From positions 54,819 to 118,818 of the forward strand of contig PYIZ01000021.1 of NCBI GenBank assembly GCA_003635265.1: 64,000 nucleotides of DNA. The letters run 5' to 3'. This stretch comes from Candidatus Poribacteria bacterium (GTDB lineage Bacteria > Poribacteria > WGA-4E > PCPOR2b). Below are positions 43,759-52,192 of this stretch, in pieces. The notes beneath the pieces are model-generated. The model did no database searches and was not told where the DNA came from. It was given only the letters and a program-made list of their open reading frames with translations. The translations under genes were made by a program, and so were the position numbers. Positions within the stretch are counted from its first letter, which is position 1. Every line of letters begins with the position of its first letter.

Positions 43759-46155
43759 TCAGACAGATATACCACAGCGACTTAATGCCGCTAACGCCGC
43801 CGCAGCGATACCTTCAGCATCAATCCCAAAGTGCCGGTAAAGCTCCGCACGATCTCCCGATTGACCAAACTCATCCACACCGAGGGGGATAACCAACTCC
43901 CCATAGACACTTCCCAACCAAGATAAAGCGTGGGAAGCACCATCGTGGACAGTGACAATTGGCGCATGACGCTCGTTAGTTGGAATCAGCCAGTCAAACG
44001 GAGTGGGGACCTCCCCACCATTTTGTGGGTATCCGGGGAACTGTTGCATCGTCTGCCACGCCTCAAATAGGCGGCGCGGACTGGTCATATTCAGCACATT
44101 GGCAGCCACCCGCTGTTCGCGAAGAATTTCCGCAGCCTCAATCGCTTCTGGGATCATGACACCGGTTGTCGCAATATGAACCAACCGCTCTCTTGGTACA
44201 ACCGGATCCGCATTGCGCCAATCCATCAACCGGTATCCGCCGGCCAGCACCTGACGCTGCAATTCATCTTCTCCTAGACGTTCCAACGCCGGCGTGAACA
44301 GCCGCTGATCAATCAGCTTGGTCGACAGTCGCAGGTAGGTCGAGCGTCCCTGCTCCCGGTCACAACACTGACGGAGCGCCTCCAGCAATATCCACTCTAC
44401 CTCCTGTGCGAAACAAGGCTCATAAGCATCAAGGCGAGGGATCTCCGCACCGAGTGACGGCGTAACGGTGGACTGATGTGCCCCACCCTCCGGCGATAAC
44501 GTGATCCCCGACGGTGTTCCAGCGAAAATAAACTTCGCCCCCGAATACTGGGCATAAATGAGCGCTTCAAGACCACGGCACACAAACGGATCGTAGACAG
44601 TGCCAATCGGGATGACATGCTGCCCACACAGTTCAGCCGACAAACCGAGCATCCCAAGCAATGTAAAGAGATTCATCTCTGAAATTCCCAACTCAATGTG
44701 CTGTCCACTCGGTCCATGCCGCCAACTTCGGAGTTGGTTCGCTTCGGTTTCATAGTCAGGCAATTCGTGCGGCGTAAATACACCTGTCTTGATAATCCAC
44801 CCAGATAGGTTAGTAGATACCGATACATCCGGCGAAGTCGTGACAATCCGATCCGCTAACTTCGGCACACGGGTCAGGCGCATCAGCAATCGACCCAACG
44901 ACTGCTGCGTACTCAAGAATCCTTGGGTCGGGAGAGAAAGCGCCGCCGGCACATCATCGGGGGACAGTGTTACCGGCGGTGCAGGATTGGGAGGAAAAAG
45001 TCGATCGGCGACTTCGAGACACAGCTGACCGGAAGGCGATCCCGGATCAAATCGCTCCCATTCATCACTAGCGGGCACCCCCAAACGTTCCCGTAAATCG
45101 GCTATCTGCTCTTCGCTTAGGAGCATCGAATGATTCAGCGGGTGCCCAGCGATCGGGGTGCCCCAACCCTTAATCGTATAAGCGAAGATAATTGTTGGTC
45201 TTTCCGGCTCCGCTTCAGCCTGCGACAGTACGGCGAGCAGTTCCTCCAAATCGTGTCCACCCAAGTTGCTTAACACCGATGGCAAAGTCGCATCCGGGAT
45301 GTCCTGAATCACCGACGCAATTTCAGCCTTATCAATCCCCTCGCCATCAACAACCCGAGTGCGGAGTTCCTCACCGGGGAGGCGAATCAGTGCCTGATAC
45401 TCCTCATTGCTCATCTCGTCGATCCGCTGGCGCAAGGCGGCACCCCCCGGTTGTTCAAAGAGCTCCTGAAGCTGCCGACCATATTTTGCTTCAAGCACCT
45501 GCCAACCGCTCTCCTCAAATAGACGTTGAAGTTGACGCGCACGAATGCCCGGCACAACTCGATCAAGGCTTTGGCGGTTGAGATCCACAATCCACAACAA
45601 GTTATCTATACCGGCGAGGGCTTGATCCAGGATCGCCTCCCACACATTGCCTTCATCCAACTCAGCGTCACCGATAACCCCTACGAAGCGACGTGAACTC
45701 ACATGCCCGAAGTGGGACAGCGCATAGCGATGCGCTAACGCACCAAAAGCCGGTGCAACCGCTCCTAGACCCACAGAGCCGGTCGAAAAGTCGACTGAAT
45801 CCGGATCTTTCGTTCGGCTTGGGTACGCCTGCAGCCCTCCAAATGAACGAAACATGGTCAGGTATTTTTTTGGCAGTTGACCCAGCAGGTAGTGGATCGC
45901 ATGAAAAACCGGCGAGGCGTGCGGTTTAACCGAGACACGGTCCCCAGCTTGAAGAAAATGGAAGTAGAGCGCCGTCATGATTGAAACCATCGACGCCGAT
46001 GAGGCTTGGTGCCCGCCAACCTTTGTCTGATCCGGACTAGGACGAAGGTTATTCGCATAGTGAATGATAAGCGTTGCCAACCATAACACACGCTGCTGAA
46101 TTGTATCCAATGTCTCCAACAGTTCCTTTGAAACGGACTGATCAGCGTTTTTCAC
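43759..46155 (-). CDS. AceE-type (homodimeric) pyruvate dehydrogenase E1-like protein
   Basis: This 798-residue protein starts at GTG behind AGAGGTGGAAG. The N-terminal half carries GGHQASSASM and the ThDP motif GDAELDEGNVWEA...IVDLNRQSLD, as in AceE. FAYTIKGWGTPIAGHPLNHS, also AceE-like, follows. The second half has the transketolase core (GISEMNLFTLLGMLGLS). It is ~90 residues shorter than E. coli AceE. It decarboxylates pyruvate or a related 2-oxoacid for a lipoyl E2, which is absent here. The genome thus encodes both a homodimeric E1 and the two-subunit E1 at 26.6-29.2 kb. Confidence 0.85.
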   Translation of the reverse strand: MKNADQSVSKELLETLDTIQQRVLWLATLIIHYANNLRPSPDQTKVGGHQASSASMVSIMTALYFHFLQAGDRVSVKPHASPVFHAIHYLLGQLPKKYLTMFRSFGGLQAYPSRTKDPDSVDFSTGSVGLGAVAPAFGALAHRYALSHFGHVSSRRFVGVIGDAELDEGNVWEAILDQALAGIDNLLWIVDLNRQSLDRVVPGIRARQLQRLFEESGWQVLEAKYGRQLQELFEQPGGAALRQRIDEMSNEEYQALIRLPGEELRTRVVDGEGIDKAEIASVIQDIPDATLPSVLSNLGGHDLEELLAVLSQAEAEPERPTIIFAYTIKGWGTPIAGHPLNHSMLLSEEQIADLRERLGVPASDEWERFDPGSPSGQLCLEVADRLFPPNPAPPVTLSPDDVPAALSLPTQGFLSTQQSLGRLLMRLTRVPKLADRIVTTSPDVSVSTNLSGWIIKTGVFTPHELPDYETEANQLRSWRHGPSGQHIELGISEMNLFTLLGMLGLSAELCGQHVIPIGTVYDPFVCRGLEALIYAQYSGAKFIFAGTPSGITLSPEGGAHQSTVTPSLGAEIPRLDAYEPCFAQEVEWILLEALRQCCDREQGRSTYLRLSTKLIDQRLFTPALERLGEDELQRQVLAGGYRLMDWRNADPVVPRERLVHIATTGVMIPEAIEAAEILREQRVAANVLNMTSPRRLFEAWQTMQQFPGYPQNGGEVPTPFDWLIPTNERHAPIVTVHDGASHALSWLGSVYGELVIPLGVDEFGQSGDRAELYRHFGIDAEGIAAAALAALSRCGISV

Positions 46156-46339
46156 AATCTTCCACCTCTCTTCCGAACCGAAATTGTTACACTATATGAT
46201 AGCACAGCCTAACCAATTCTATCAACCGTGAAAACTTCTAATTGACAGGCACGTATTGAGCGAATATAATTCTAACATGGAATCGTTATCGGATGAGTGG
46301 CAACATCCGTGAGTACCAAATACGGGCAGGAGGACAGAG

Positions 46340-47467
46340 ATGGAAGGGCTTGAACACTCAGCCGAAAGTCAAAGAAAGGAAGATGGAAAGCGCACTGACG
46401 TTTTGTGTTCTCCGTTCGACACATTACGCATCACATGCTACATTTTGCTCTGCCTTGTTTTTATCGCTAGCTCGTCAAATGGACTCAGCAAAGAACGAAT
46501 TCTCGATTATGTGATCGCCGTTGTCAACGATCAACCCATCACGCTACGCGAACTGGAGACTGAACTAATCCTTATCGCCGTTATTAGTAATCCGCTAATC
46601 CTACGCGAACGGGAAAACGAGTTAGACATTCAAGAAATTAAGAATCCCTCAAACACAGTCAAACGAGCAGTTTTAGAAACGCTCATTGAGCAGAAACTGA
46701 TGTTACAGCAGGCAGACGATATCGGAATACTGCTCTGGAGTTGGGGAAAAAAAGTGAGCGCAGAAATTCAAGCACTGAAATCCGCATATAGCGACGAGAC
46801 ATTGTTCTTGGTTGATTTGAAGCGAATGGGATTGGAATATCAGGAGGTAGAAGAACGGGTGAGGAATGCTTTAATTGTAAACGAACTGACCGTCCGACAA
46901 TTTCGCAACAGCATTGATGACGAACAAATTAGTCAAGAGGCTCCCCAATATTTTGAAAAACACCGATCAGATTTTATTGAGCCCGCTCAAATTCAATTTC
47001 AGTATATCTTAGTCCGTTCAAAATCTGATGATCCAGCAGATCTGCAAGCCAACGCCAAGAACCTTGCAGGGATAATCACTGCCCAGTTGAAAAAGGGCGC
47101 AACCTTCCAGGAAATTCAGAAGGCTTATCCCGATGAACCACTTCTTCAAGTGGTGGAAGAACCACAGACACTTCCTGCCGACACAGACGCTTGGTTGGCA
47201 ATTGCTGATTTAGAAATCAACGAAGTTAGTCAACCCATCCTCAGACCAGAGGGTTATCTCATCGCTAAAACGCTTAAAAAACAGGTACAGCCCCGCCAGA
47301 AAACATATCCAGAAGTGAGCCAAGAAATTCAGAACAAACTCATTGGGGAAGAACTGCAAAAACAGAGAAAGGTGTGGCTCACTGAACAGAAGGCAACAGC
47401 GGATATTCGTATCTTGGATCCAGAATTGGCGAAAACACCATTGCCGTTGAGCACAACCGAAGATTAA
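46340..47467 (+). CDS. SurA-like periplasmic peptidyl-prolyl isomerase/chaperone
   Basis: This is a 375-residue protein starting behind CAGGAGGACAGAG. A polar N-terminus of ~30 residues precedes a hydrophobic segment (CYILLCLVFIASSS) that anchors or exports it. It is followed by DYVIAVVNDQPITLRELE, the SurA N-domain signature. The N-terminal chaperone helices are complete. A parvulin/PpiC-type domain (FQYILVRSKSDDPADLQANA...GYLIAKTLKK) covers residues ~215-325. It is likely to guide outer-membrane proteins or release periplasmic folding intermediates. Confidence 0.82.
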   Translation: MEGLEHSAESQRKEDGKRTDVLCSPFDTLRITCYILLCLVFIASSSNGLSKERILDYVIAVVNDQPITLRELETELILIAVISNPLILRERENELDIQEIKNPSNTVKRAVLETLIEQKLMLQQADDIGILLWSWGKKVSAEIQALKSAYSDETLFLVDLKRMGLEYQEVEERVRNALIVNELTVRQFRNSIDDEQISQEAPQYFEKHRSDFIEPAQIQFQYILVRSKSDDPADLQANAKNLAGIITAQLKKGATFQEIQKAYPDEPLLQVVEEPQTLPADTDAWLAIADLEINEVSQPILRPEGYLIAKTLKKQVQPRQKTYPEVSQEIQNKLIGEELQKQRKVWLTEQKATADIRILDPELAKTPLPLSTTED

Positions 47468-47590
47468 AGACAAAAAGCGTACAAAATCCGTCAGACGCAC
47501 CCTCCAAAAGCCCCAAGAGGGAGGAGGGACAGGTCGTAGGGAACGAAGACCCCGTTCCGTTTCTCCTTACATATTACGTATTATTCTTCA

Positions 47591-50140
47591 TCATTTCAAG
47601 ACCACCATCCGTTGCGTACCGACAAAATCTCCCGCTTCCAGACGATAAAAGTAAGTCCCGCTAGCGACCTGCTCGTTCACGTCGTTGCGACCATCCCAAT
47701 ACACAGCGCGCTCGCGCGTTTTGTAGTAACCGGCGGACAGATAACCTAAATCAAATCCCCGAACCTCACGCCCCAAAACATCATAAATGGTAATGCGAAC
47801 ATGCGCATCCCTATGTAGTTGGAAGGGAATCCATGTTTCTGGATTAAACGGATTGGGATAGTTGGAGAACACCCCCGTTCGATGAGGCCGCAGTTTATCC
47901 ATGAAGAACGGCTCCACATCAACGCCGATGGTCTGCCCATCAGCAGAAACGAGATCCGCTGCCTCCACAATAATCCTGCTGTTTGCCACTGTATCTCCCG
48001 AACTATTCGCTTCCAATTCCAGTGTAGCGAACCGTGTCCGACCAAACCAAGGGTGCCCCACCCCAAGTTTCGCCCCCACCAACGTTCCGGGTTGTGCGAC
48101 CTCCTCCAAATGAAAGACATCGTCCTCACTTCTGTTCGGATCTATCCTCAAAAGCCCCTCCCGCACTAACCGGATGTGGTAACCCACAAGCGGCACAGCC
48201 GTATCAACTATCAGGTCCAGTAGAAGGCGATTTCCTGCACGCCGTGGATTCTCAAATTTGATCGTTGCCGATACGGGGACAGAGACGCGCCCAGGGGCCG
48301 CTGGACTGCCAATCGACTCTCTAAAATGATTCCCGACAGTAATCAGATCAACGACGTTTACAAGTCCATCCCGATTCACGTCCGGATTTTGACCGAAAAC
48401 TACCCCGTCTATCGTCCTCCCCAACGCTGATGCTACGAGGATCAAGTCAAGTACCCCCACAGTTCCATCATTATTCACATCCCATGGATCTCGGTAAACG
48501 TCAACAACCGGACTCTGTTTAATCAGCGTCAAAGTGCCGCCCGATGTCGCGGTAACACTGACGCGGAAGGTTGAAAATTCACGCGCCGGCACGGTTACGC
48601 CTGAATCATATCCGCCATTCCCATAGATAAGCGTGATTGTGTCATCGGGCATGAGAGTCTGAATATCAATCTGAATCCTTTGCTTGGTGAATGTTACATC
48701 GCCGATAATGCCGGTTGAGGTAACGGTTGTGTATCCGGGAAACCCCGCGACATCCTGCGGCGGCGTCCAATCCGGCGGAATGTCAACTGTAAGGACACCG
48801 CGACGTATCAACCCCTCAGCGGTATAAGTAATAACAATTTCATGACCACTGCTATACGCAGGGACAGTATACGGTGAAACCGAAGCCGTGCCAGCACCGT
48901 CCGGGCTGGTCGGTGGTGATTCAAACGACAGATGTTTCGCCATAAATTGCAGCGACTCCTCCGCGATGAATGTGTGTCCACCACCATGTGTCACAAACTC
49001 ATGATCGATGCCCCGCTCCGTCAACTTCTGATCTAATGCTTCTGCCTGTCTGGGCAATGCTATTTCATCCTCAAGACCATGGACCAACTTAATTCCATTC
49101 AACCGCACCGGTCGTCGCGGATTTTGCTTTAATCTGCTGACGTATCTTTCTAATTCATGAATGATGTCATTCTCGATAATCCGTTCCCAAACCTCTTCGT
49201 CACGCTCCCAAGGAGGAACACCCACTTTTAATCTGTATGGCAAATCTAGATAGCAAGGAGGGTTGTCAGGATTAGAAGCAACTCCTGCTAAATACGCTAG
49301 ACCGTTACGAAACGGTAAGCTAACCTTCTTCAAGGCATCAGAATCGGCTAGCGCATTCAGGGCATCCCAAAATTCGTCCCCAGATTTCTGTTTAAGCGGC
49401 TCCATAAGCGATATAATAACACCACCATACTCCGCAAAAGTCTGTATCAAATCATCTTTAAAATCATAAGTCCCCGCTTGGGCAACCACCACACCGAACA
49501 CCTCTGGATATTTAAGCGAAAGGTGCATTGAACCGTACGCGCCCATCGAAAACCCTGTAATGCCGCGACTATCCCGATGGGGGATCGTTCGGTACTGTTT
49601 ATCAATGAAATTGACCAAATCCCTCCTGATGTACGTCTCGTAATCACCAATCGTCGGAGAACTAAGATACTGACTTCCGCCAAACCGATTTGAACCATCG
49701 ACAAACACTGCAATGGCTTCCTGAATCTCCTCGCCAAGGATCATGCGGTCCATTGCTGACCTCATCTTCCGGGTTAGACTTTTTGAAGTCCCGTTGAACC
49801 CATGTAGAACATAGATGACAGGGTATCGCTTATCGGTAAAATCGTAGCTTGGCGGCAGATATACTCGAATGATCTTACTTCCATCCTCGTCGATTAAGTT
49901 CTCCGTCAGCGTTGGCCAAATAAGTGGAGGCCATTCTATCAATTTCCCCTCTGTTGCGAGGAGTGTGGACTGTGAGTATACAACCATCAATGTCACAAGT
50001 ATAAAGCGAAGGCTCATATTAAGAAAGCGTGCAACAGCAATCGTAGGGGCGGGGTTTCCCCGCCCGCGCTCCACATTTTGCACTTTCTTTTTATATGAGC
50101 CAAAGCGAAATAGCCAGTTTTGGGATAGCAGTTTGAACAT
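47591..50140 (-). CDS. Secreted esterase with dockerin, cohesin-like and FlgD-type sorting domains
   Basis: This 849-residue protein has a signal segment at ~42-63 followed by a putative esterase domain. That domain contains YPVIYVLHGFNGT, the Ser nucleophile in GITGFSMGAYGS and a His near GGGHTF. A beta domain comes next, then two dockerin-type calcium repeats (DVNNDGTVGVLDLILV and DVNRDGLVNVVDLITV). A cohesin-like beta region and a C-terminal FlgD/sorting-type module (NYPNPFNPETWIPFQL ... SGTYFYRLEAGDF) follow. The ATG at 50140 has AGGAGAG, but the first 41 codons run through dispersed repeats, so the ATG at 50017 just before the signal peptide is an alternative start. It is probably a surface-displayed carbohydrate or lipid esterase. 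Confidence 0.8.
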   Translation of the reverse strand: MFKLLSQNWLFRFGSYKKKVQNVERGRGNPAPTIAVARFLNMSLRFILVTLMVVYSQSTLLATEGKLIEWPPLIWPTLTENLIDEDGSKIIRVYLPPSYDFTDKRYPVIYVLHGFNGTSKSLTRKMRSAMDRMILGEEIQEAIAVFVDGSNRFGGSQYLSSPTIGDYETYIRRDLVNFIDKQYRTIPHRDSRGITGFSMGAYGSMHLSLKYPEVFGVVVAQAGTYDFKDDLIQTFAEYGGVIISLMEPLKQKSGDEFWDALNALADSDALKKVSLPFRNGLAYLAGVASNPDNPPCYLDLPYRLKVGVPPWERDEEVWERIIENDIIHELERYVSRLKQNPRRPVRLNGIKLVHGLEDEIALPRQAEALDQKLTERGIDHEFVTHGGGHTFIAEESLQFMAKHLSFESPPTSPDGAGTASVSPYTVPAYSSGHEIVITYTAEGLIRRGVLTVDIPPDWTPPQDVAGFPGYTTVTSTGIIGDVTFTKQRIQIDIQTLMPDDTITLIYGNGGYDSGVTVPAREFSTFRVSVTATSGGTLTLIKQSPVVDVYRDPWDVNNDGTVGVLDLILVASALGRTIDGVVFGQNPDVNRDGLVNVVDLITVGNHFRESIGSPAAPGRVSVPVSATIKFENPRRAGNRLLLDLIVDTAVPLVGYHIRLVREGLLRIDPNRSEDDVFHLEEVAQPGTLVGAKLGVGHPWFGRTRFATLELEANSSGDTVANSRIIVEAADLVSADGQTIGVDVEPFFMDKLRPHRTGVFSNYPNPFNPETWIPFQLHRDAHVRITIYDVLGREVRGFDLGYLSAGYYKTRERAVYWDGRNDVNEQVASGTYFYRLEAGDFVGTQRMVVLK
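50043..50105. repeat. Two dispersed repeats overlapping the 5' end of the esterase gene
   Basis: A gtaggggcggggtttccccgc palindrome (50043-50066) is followed by the cattttgcactttctttttatatgagcc tail known from other intergenic sites (28160, 30280, 41100, 59865). Both would be translated if the esterase begins at 50140. Confidence 0.7.
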
Positions 50141-50274
50141 GGTTTGAAACTCTCCTGCCGGGTCTCTTCCTCAATTATAGTCCATCTCCACTCGCCAATT
50201 CAATAGACCCTACTATAATTATTAGGGCTATTTAATTTTCCGTTTTTTGCCCAATTTCGGAATGACCCAAATCT

Positions 50275-50302
50275 GTAGGCGGGGCATCTTGCCCCGCCGT
50301 AG
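50275..50302. repeat. Variant GC palindrome, gtaggcggggcatcttgcccc
   Basis: This is a self-complementary 28-base unit (gcggggca/tgccccgc) related to the repeat at 4219. It lies in the gene-free stretch between the esterase and the TnpB element (50141-50729). Confidence 0.65.
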
Positions 50303-50379
50303 CCACGATCGGGAAATCAGGTTACGCGAGAATTATGGTGAATTCTACAAAATAAATAGACACTTTCGCTCACCCGGTA

Positions 50380-50562
50380 GGTGCGGTTTCATGAAGTTTA
50401 AGTATTTAAATCGGTAATCCCTATTTTCCTTGAAACATAGGGTAGGCGCGGTTTGAAACCCTGGTCACGTGGAACATCCCGATTTATCGGGGATTTATCG
50501 GACCGCGCTGGTGTCGATAGCAGATTACCGAATTATTTTTTTAATCTTCATCCAACCGCACC
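50380..50562. repeat. Inverted-repeat element with 40-bp arms
   Basis: The arms 50380-50419 and 50523-50562 are reverse complements at roughly 32 of 40 positions, beginning ggtgcggtt and ending cggtaatc. The interior holds a ggtaggcgcggtttgaaacc hairpin and a tcccgat-family palindrome. There is no reading frame. It is probably a miniature non-coding element. Confidence 0.55.
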
Positions 50563-50729
50563 GGTGCCGACTCGTCAAGCATCTCCCGGTATATCGGGAT
50601 CCTCGGAACGGGACTCGATAAATCGGGATTTGGAGTGTCTCATTAATTCTAAGATCTACTATAAATGACCCTAATAACTGCCACGATCCATCTTGTAATA
50701 CCATAAAGCGTATGATAAGATGAAAACTA

Positions 50730-50900
50730 TTGACATACTCCCACACCCTAAAGGGAGGGGATTCTCACCCGTTCCCAATAGGCTGTCGAATTGCTCTATC
50801 AACGAAGTTAGCCCGGTGAACTGGGACTTACGACCTCTTCTGAGAGGGTAGACGCCCCTACCCTATGGATATTGATTGCCGCGTTACGGTCTCTATCCAA
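50730..50900 (-). ncRNA. Predicted omega (reRNA) guide scaffold of TnpB
   Basis: In TnpB elements the guide RNA is read from the 3' end of the gene through the right end and into the flank. The conserved stretch shared with the second element (63840-64000) runs from the last ~20 codons of tnpB through a structured region to the terminal ttgaca. The guide would then be the ~20 bases at 50710-50729. The RNA start is unknown. This is inferred from family knowledge and conservation between two copies. Confidence 0.45.
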
Positions 50901-51938
50901 CTGTGTGTGGCAGTTTGGACACTGCCATGTTCTATCACGAAGGTTCAACGCTTGATTAATTGCGCCACAGACGTGACAGGTGCGGCTTGATGGATACCAC
51001 TTGTCAATGAATCGGACTTCACGATTCTGTTTCTTAGAGTTAATATACTTCAGTTTCTGCACGAAGTCATAGAAACCTAAGTCACTGACCTTACGACCCC
51101 AAAGGCTTTTCATGCCCTTAATGTTGAGCGTCTCCAGTGAAATCCAATCATACCGGTCTGTTAATTCATGTGCTAGCTTCCAGTGGAAATCTTGTCGCTG
51201 GTTCGCTATCCTACGGTGCTTGCGTGCAAGATTGAGTCTGGCACGGTCACGGTTGTTTGAACCTTTAACCTTTCGTGAGTGATTGCGGTTGGCACGGTTG
51301 ATAGCATTAAGGCTACGTTTAAGGAATTGTGGAGAGTCGTAATCATTATAGTCAGAACCGGTGAGATACCGCTTGAGTCCAAAATCGAACCCCGCGCTGT
51401 TACCCGTCGTCGGTCGATTCAAGGGTATCTCTACATAATCTGTCAGAATGATTATCCATACGTCTCCAACGCTGTCACGCTTAACCGTACACCGTTTGGG
51501 GGTGCCAAGTACGTCTCGACTCTTGAAATAGCGGTATATCCGCTTGCCGATACGAATATAGTTACTCTGTAGCAGTTGCCAACCCGCTTGTTTGAGGGTA
51601 TAGGACTTGTATAGTTTACGTCTCTTGAAACGGGGACGACTCGAACGCTTACCGCTTTTGCGGTCAGCGAACATTTGCGTGTACGCTTTATCCAATCGGT
51701 CTATTACATCTTGCAACGATTGACTCGGTAGCAAGTGCCAATGAGCAAATCGGGATAGCCTTTTCAACTTGGTTAAGTGCCGCATCAGGGCTTTTTTGCC
51801 CGGATATGTGCCGTAGATAGCATAGTACCGACGACACAACGCCACAAAGTGATTCCATACGTGAGCATGGCTATCGATCGTTTTCTGCAATTCACGATTA
51901 CCGTGATTAGAATACAACTTGAACTTGTAGGTTTTCAT
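50808..51938 (-). CDS. tnpB: TnpB RNA-guided nuclease (IS200/IS605 family)
   Basis: This 376-residue protein looks intact. It has the N-terminal OrfB helix-turn-helix part, then RuvC-I in SAGFDFGLKRY (Asp185) and RuvC-II in WISLETLNIKGM (Glu269). The zinc finger has C321, C324, C340 and C343 (CHVCG, CPNC), and RuvC-III lies in QLDRDRNAAINIH (Asp350). All catalytic residues are present. The C-terminus is basic-poor and ends ASTLSEEVVSPSSPG. TnpB cuts DNA matched by the omega RNA and helps the element persist. No tnpA is next to it. Confidence 0.92.
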   Translation of the reverse strand: MKTYKFKLYSNHGNRELQKTIDSHAHVWNHFVALCRRYYAIYGTYPGKKALMRHLTKLKRLSRFAHWHLLPSQSLQDVIDRLDKAYTQMFADRKSGKRSSRPRFKRRKLYKSYTLKQAGWQLLQSNYIRIGKRIYRYFKSRDVLGTPKRCTVKRDSVGDVWIIILTDYVEIPLNRPTTGNSAGFDFGLKRYLTGSDYNDYDSPQFLKRSLNAINRANRNHSRKVKGSNNRDRARLNLARKHRRIANQRQDFHWKLAHELTDRYDWISLETLNIKGMKSLWGRKVSDLGFYDFVQKLKYINSKKQNREVRFIDKWYPSSRTCHVCGAINQALNLRDRTWQCPNCHTQLDRDRNAAINIHRVGASTLSEEVVSPSSPG

Positions 51939-52145
51939 GGAATTGTCTTTCTGTCCTTCATATCCGGTTCAAGGCGTGTGGGAGACACCACCGGGCGGTG
52001 GCGTGAACCTCTCCCACGAAAGACAAGACGAGTATACCATATTTCACCTACAAATTCAACCATGCTTTACACAACAAACGGGGATTGCCGGGCTACAGCC
52101 CCACCCTAAAGGGATGGGGCATTGCCCGCAAGATTAGGTAATGCA

Positions 52146-52171
52146 AGGGCTGTCAGAATGTTGACAGCCCT
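52146..52171. promoter_or_regulatory. Perfect 10-bp hairpin before the acyl-CoA dehydrogenase start
   Basis: agggctgtca (52146-52155) and tgacagccct (52162-52171) are exact reverse complements with a six-base loop, ending 21 bases before the start codon. The right arm and the following ctcccactag also resemble the terminal ttgaca..ctcccac of the TnpB elements. It may therefore be a remnant of an element end rather than an operator. Confidence 0.45.
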
Positions 52172-52192
52172 CCCACTAGAAAGGGGCATACG

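Larger units (their letters stand above)
50730..52135 (-). mobile_element. IS200/IS605-type element with TnpB only
   Basis: The right (3') end is set at the ttgaca at 50730, because the same ttgacatactcccaca sequence opens the second element at 63840. Hairpins of the shared CCC-TTTA-GGG design occur near both ends (50740-50760 and 52099-52119). No TnpA Y1 transposase is present, so the element depends on another for movement. The left boundary is uncertain; it lies between about 52120 and 52190, just before the acyl-CoA dehydrogenase gene. Confidence 0.7.
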
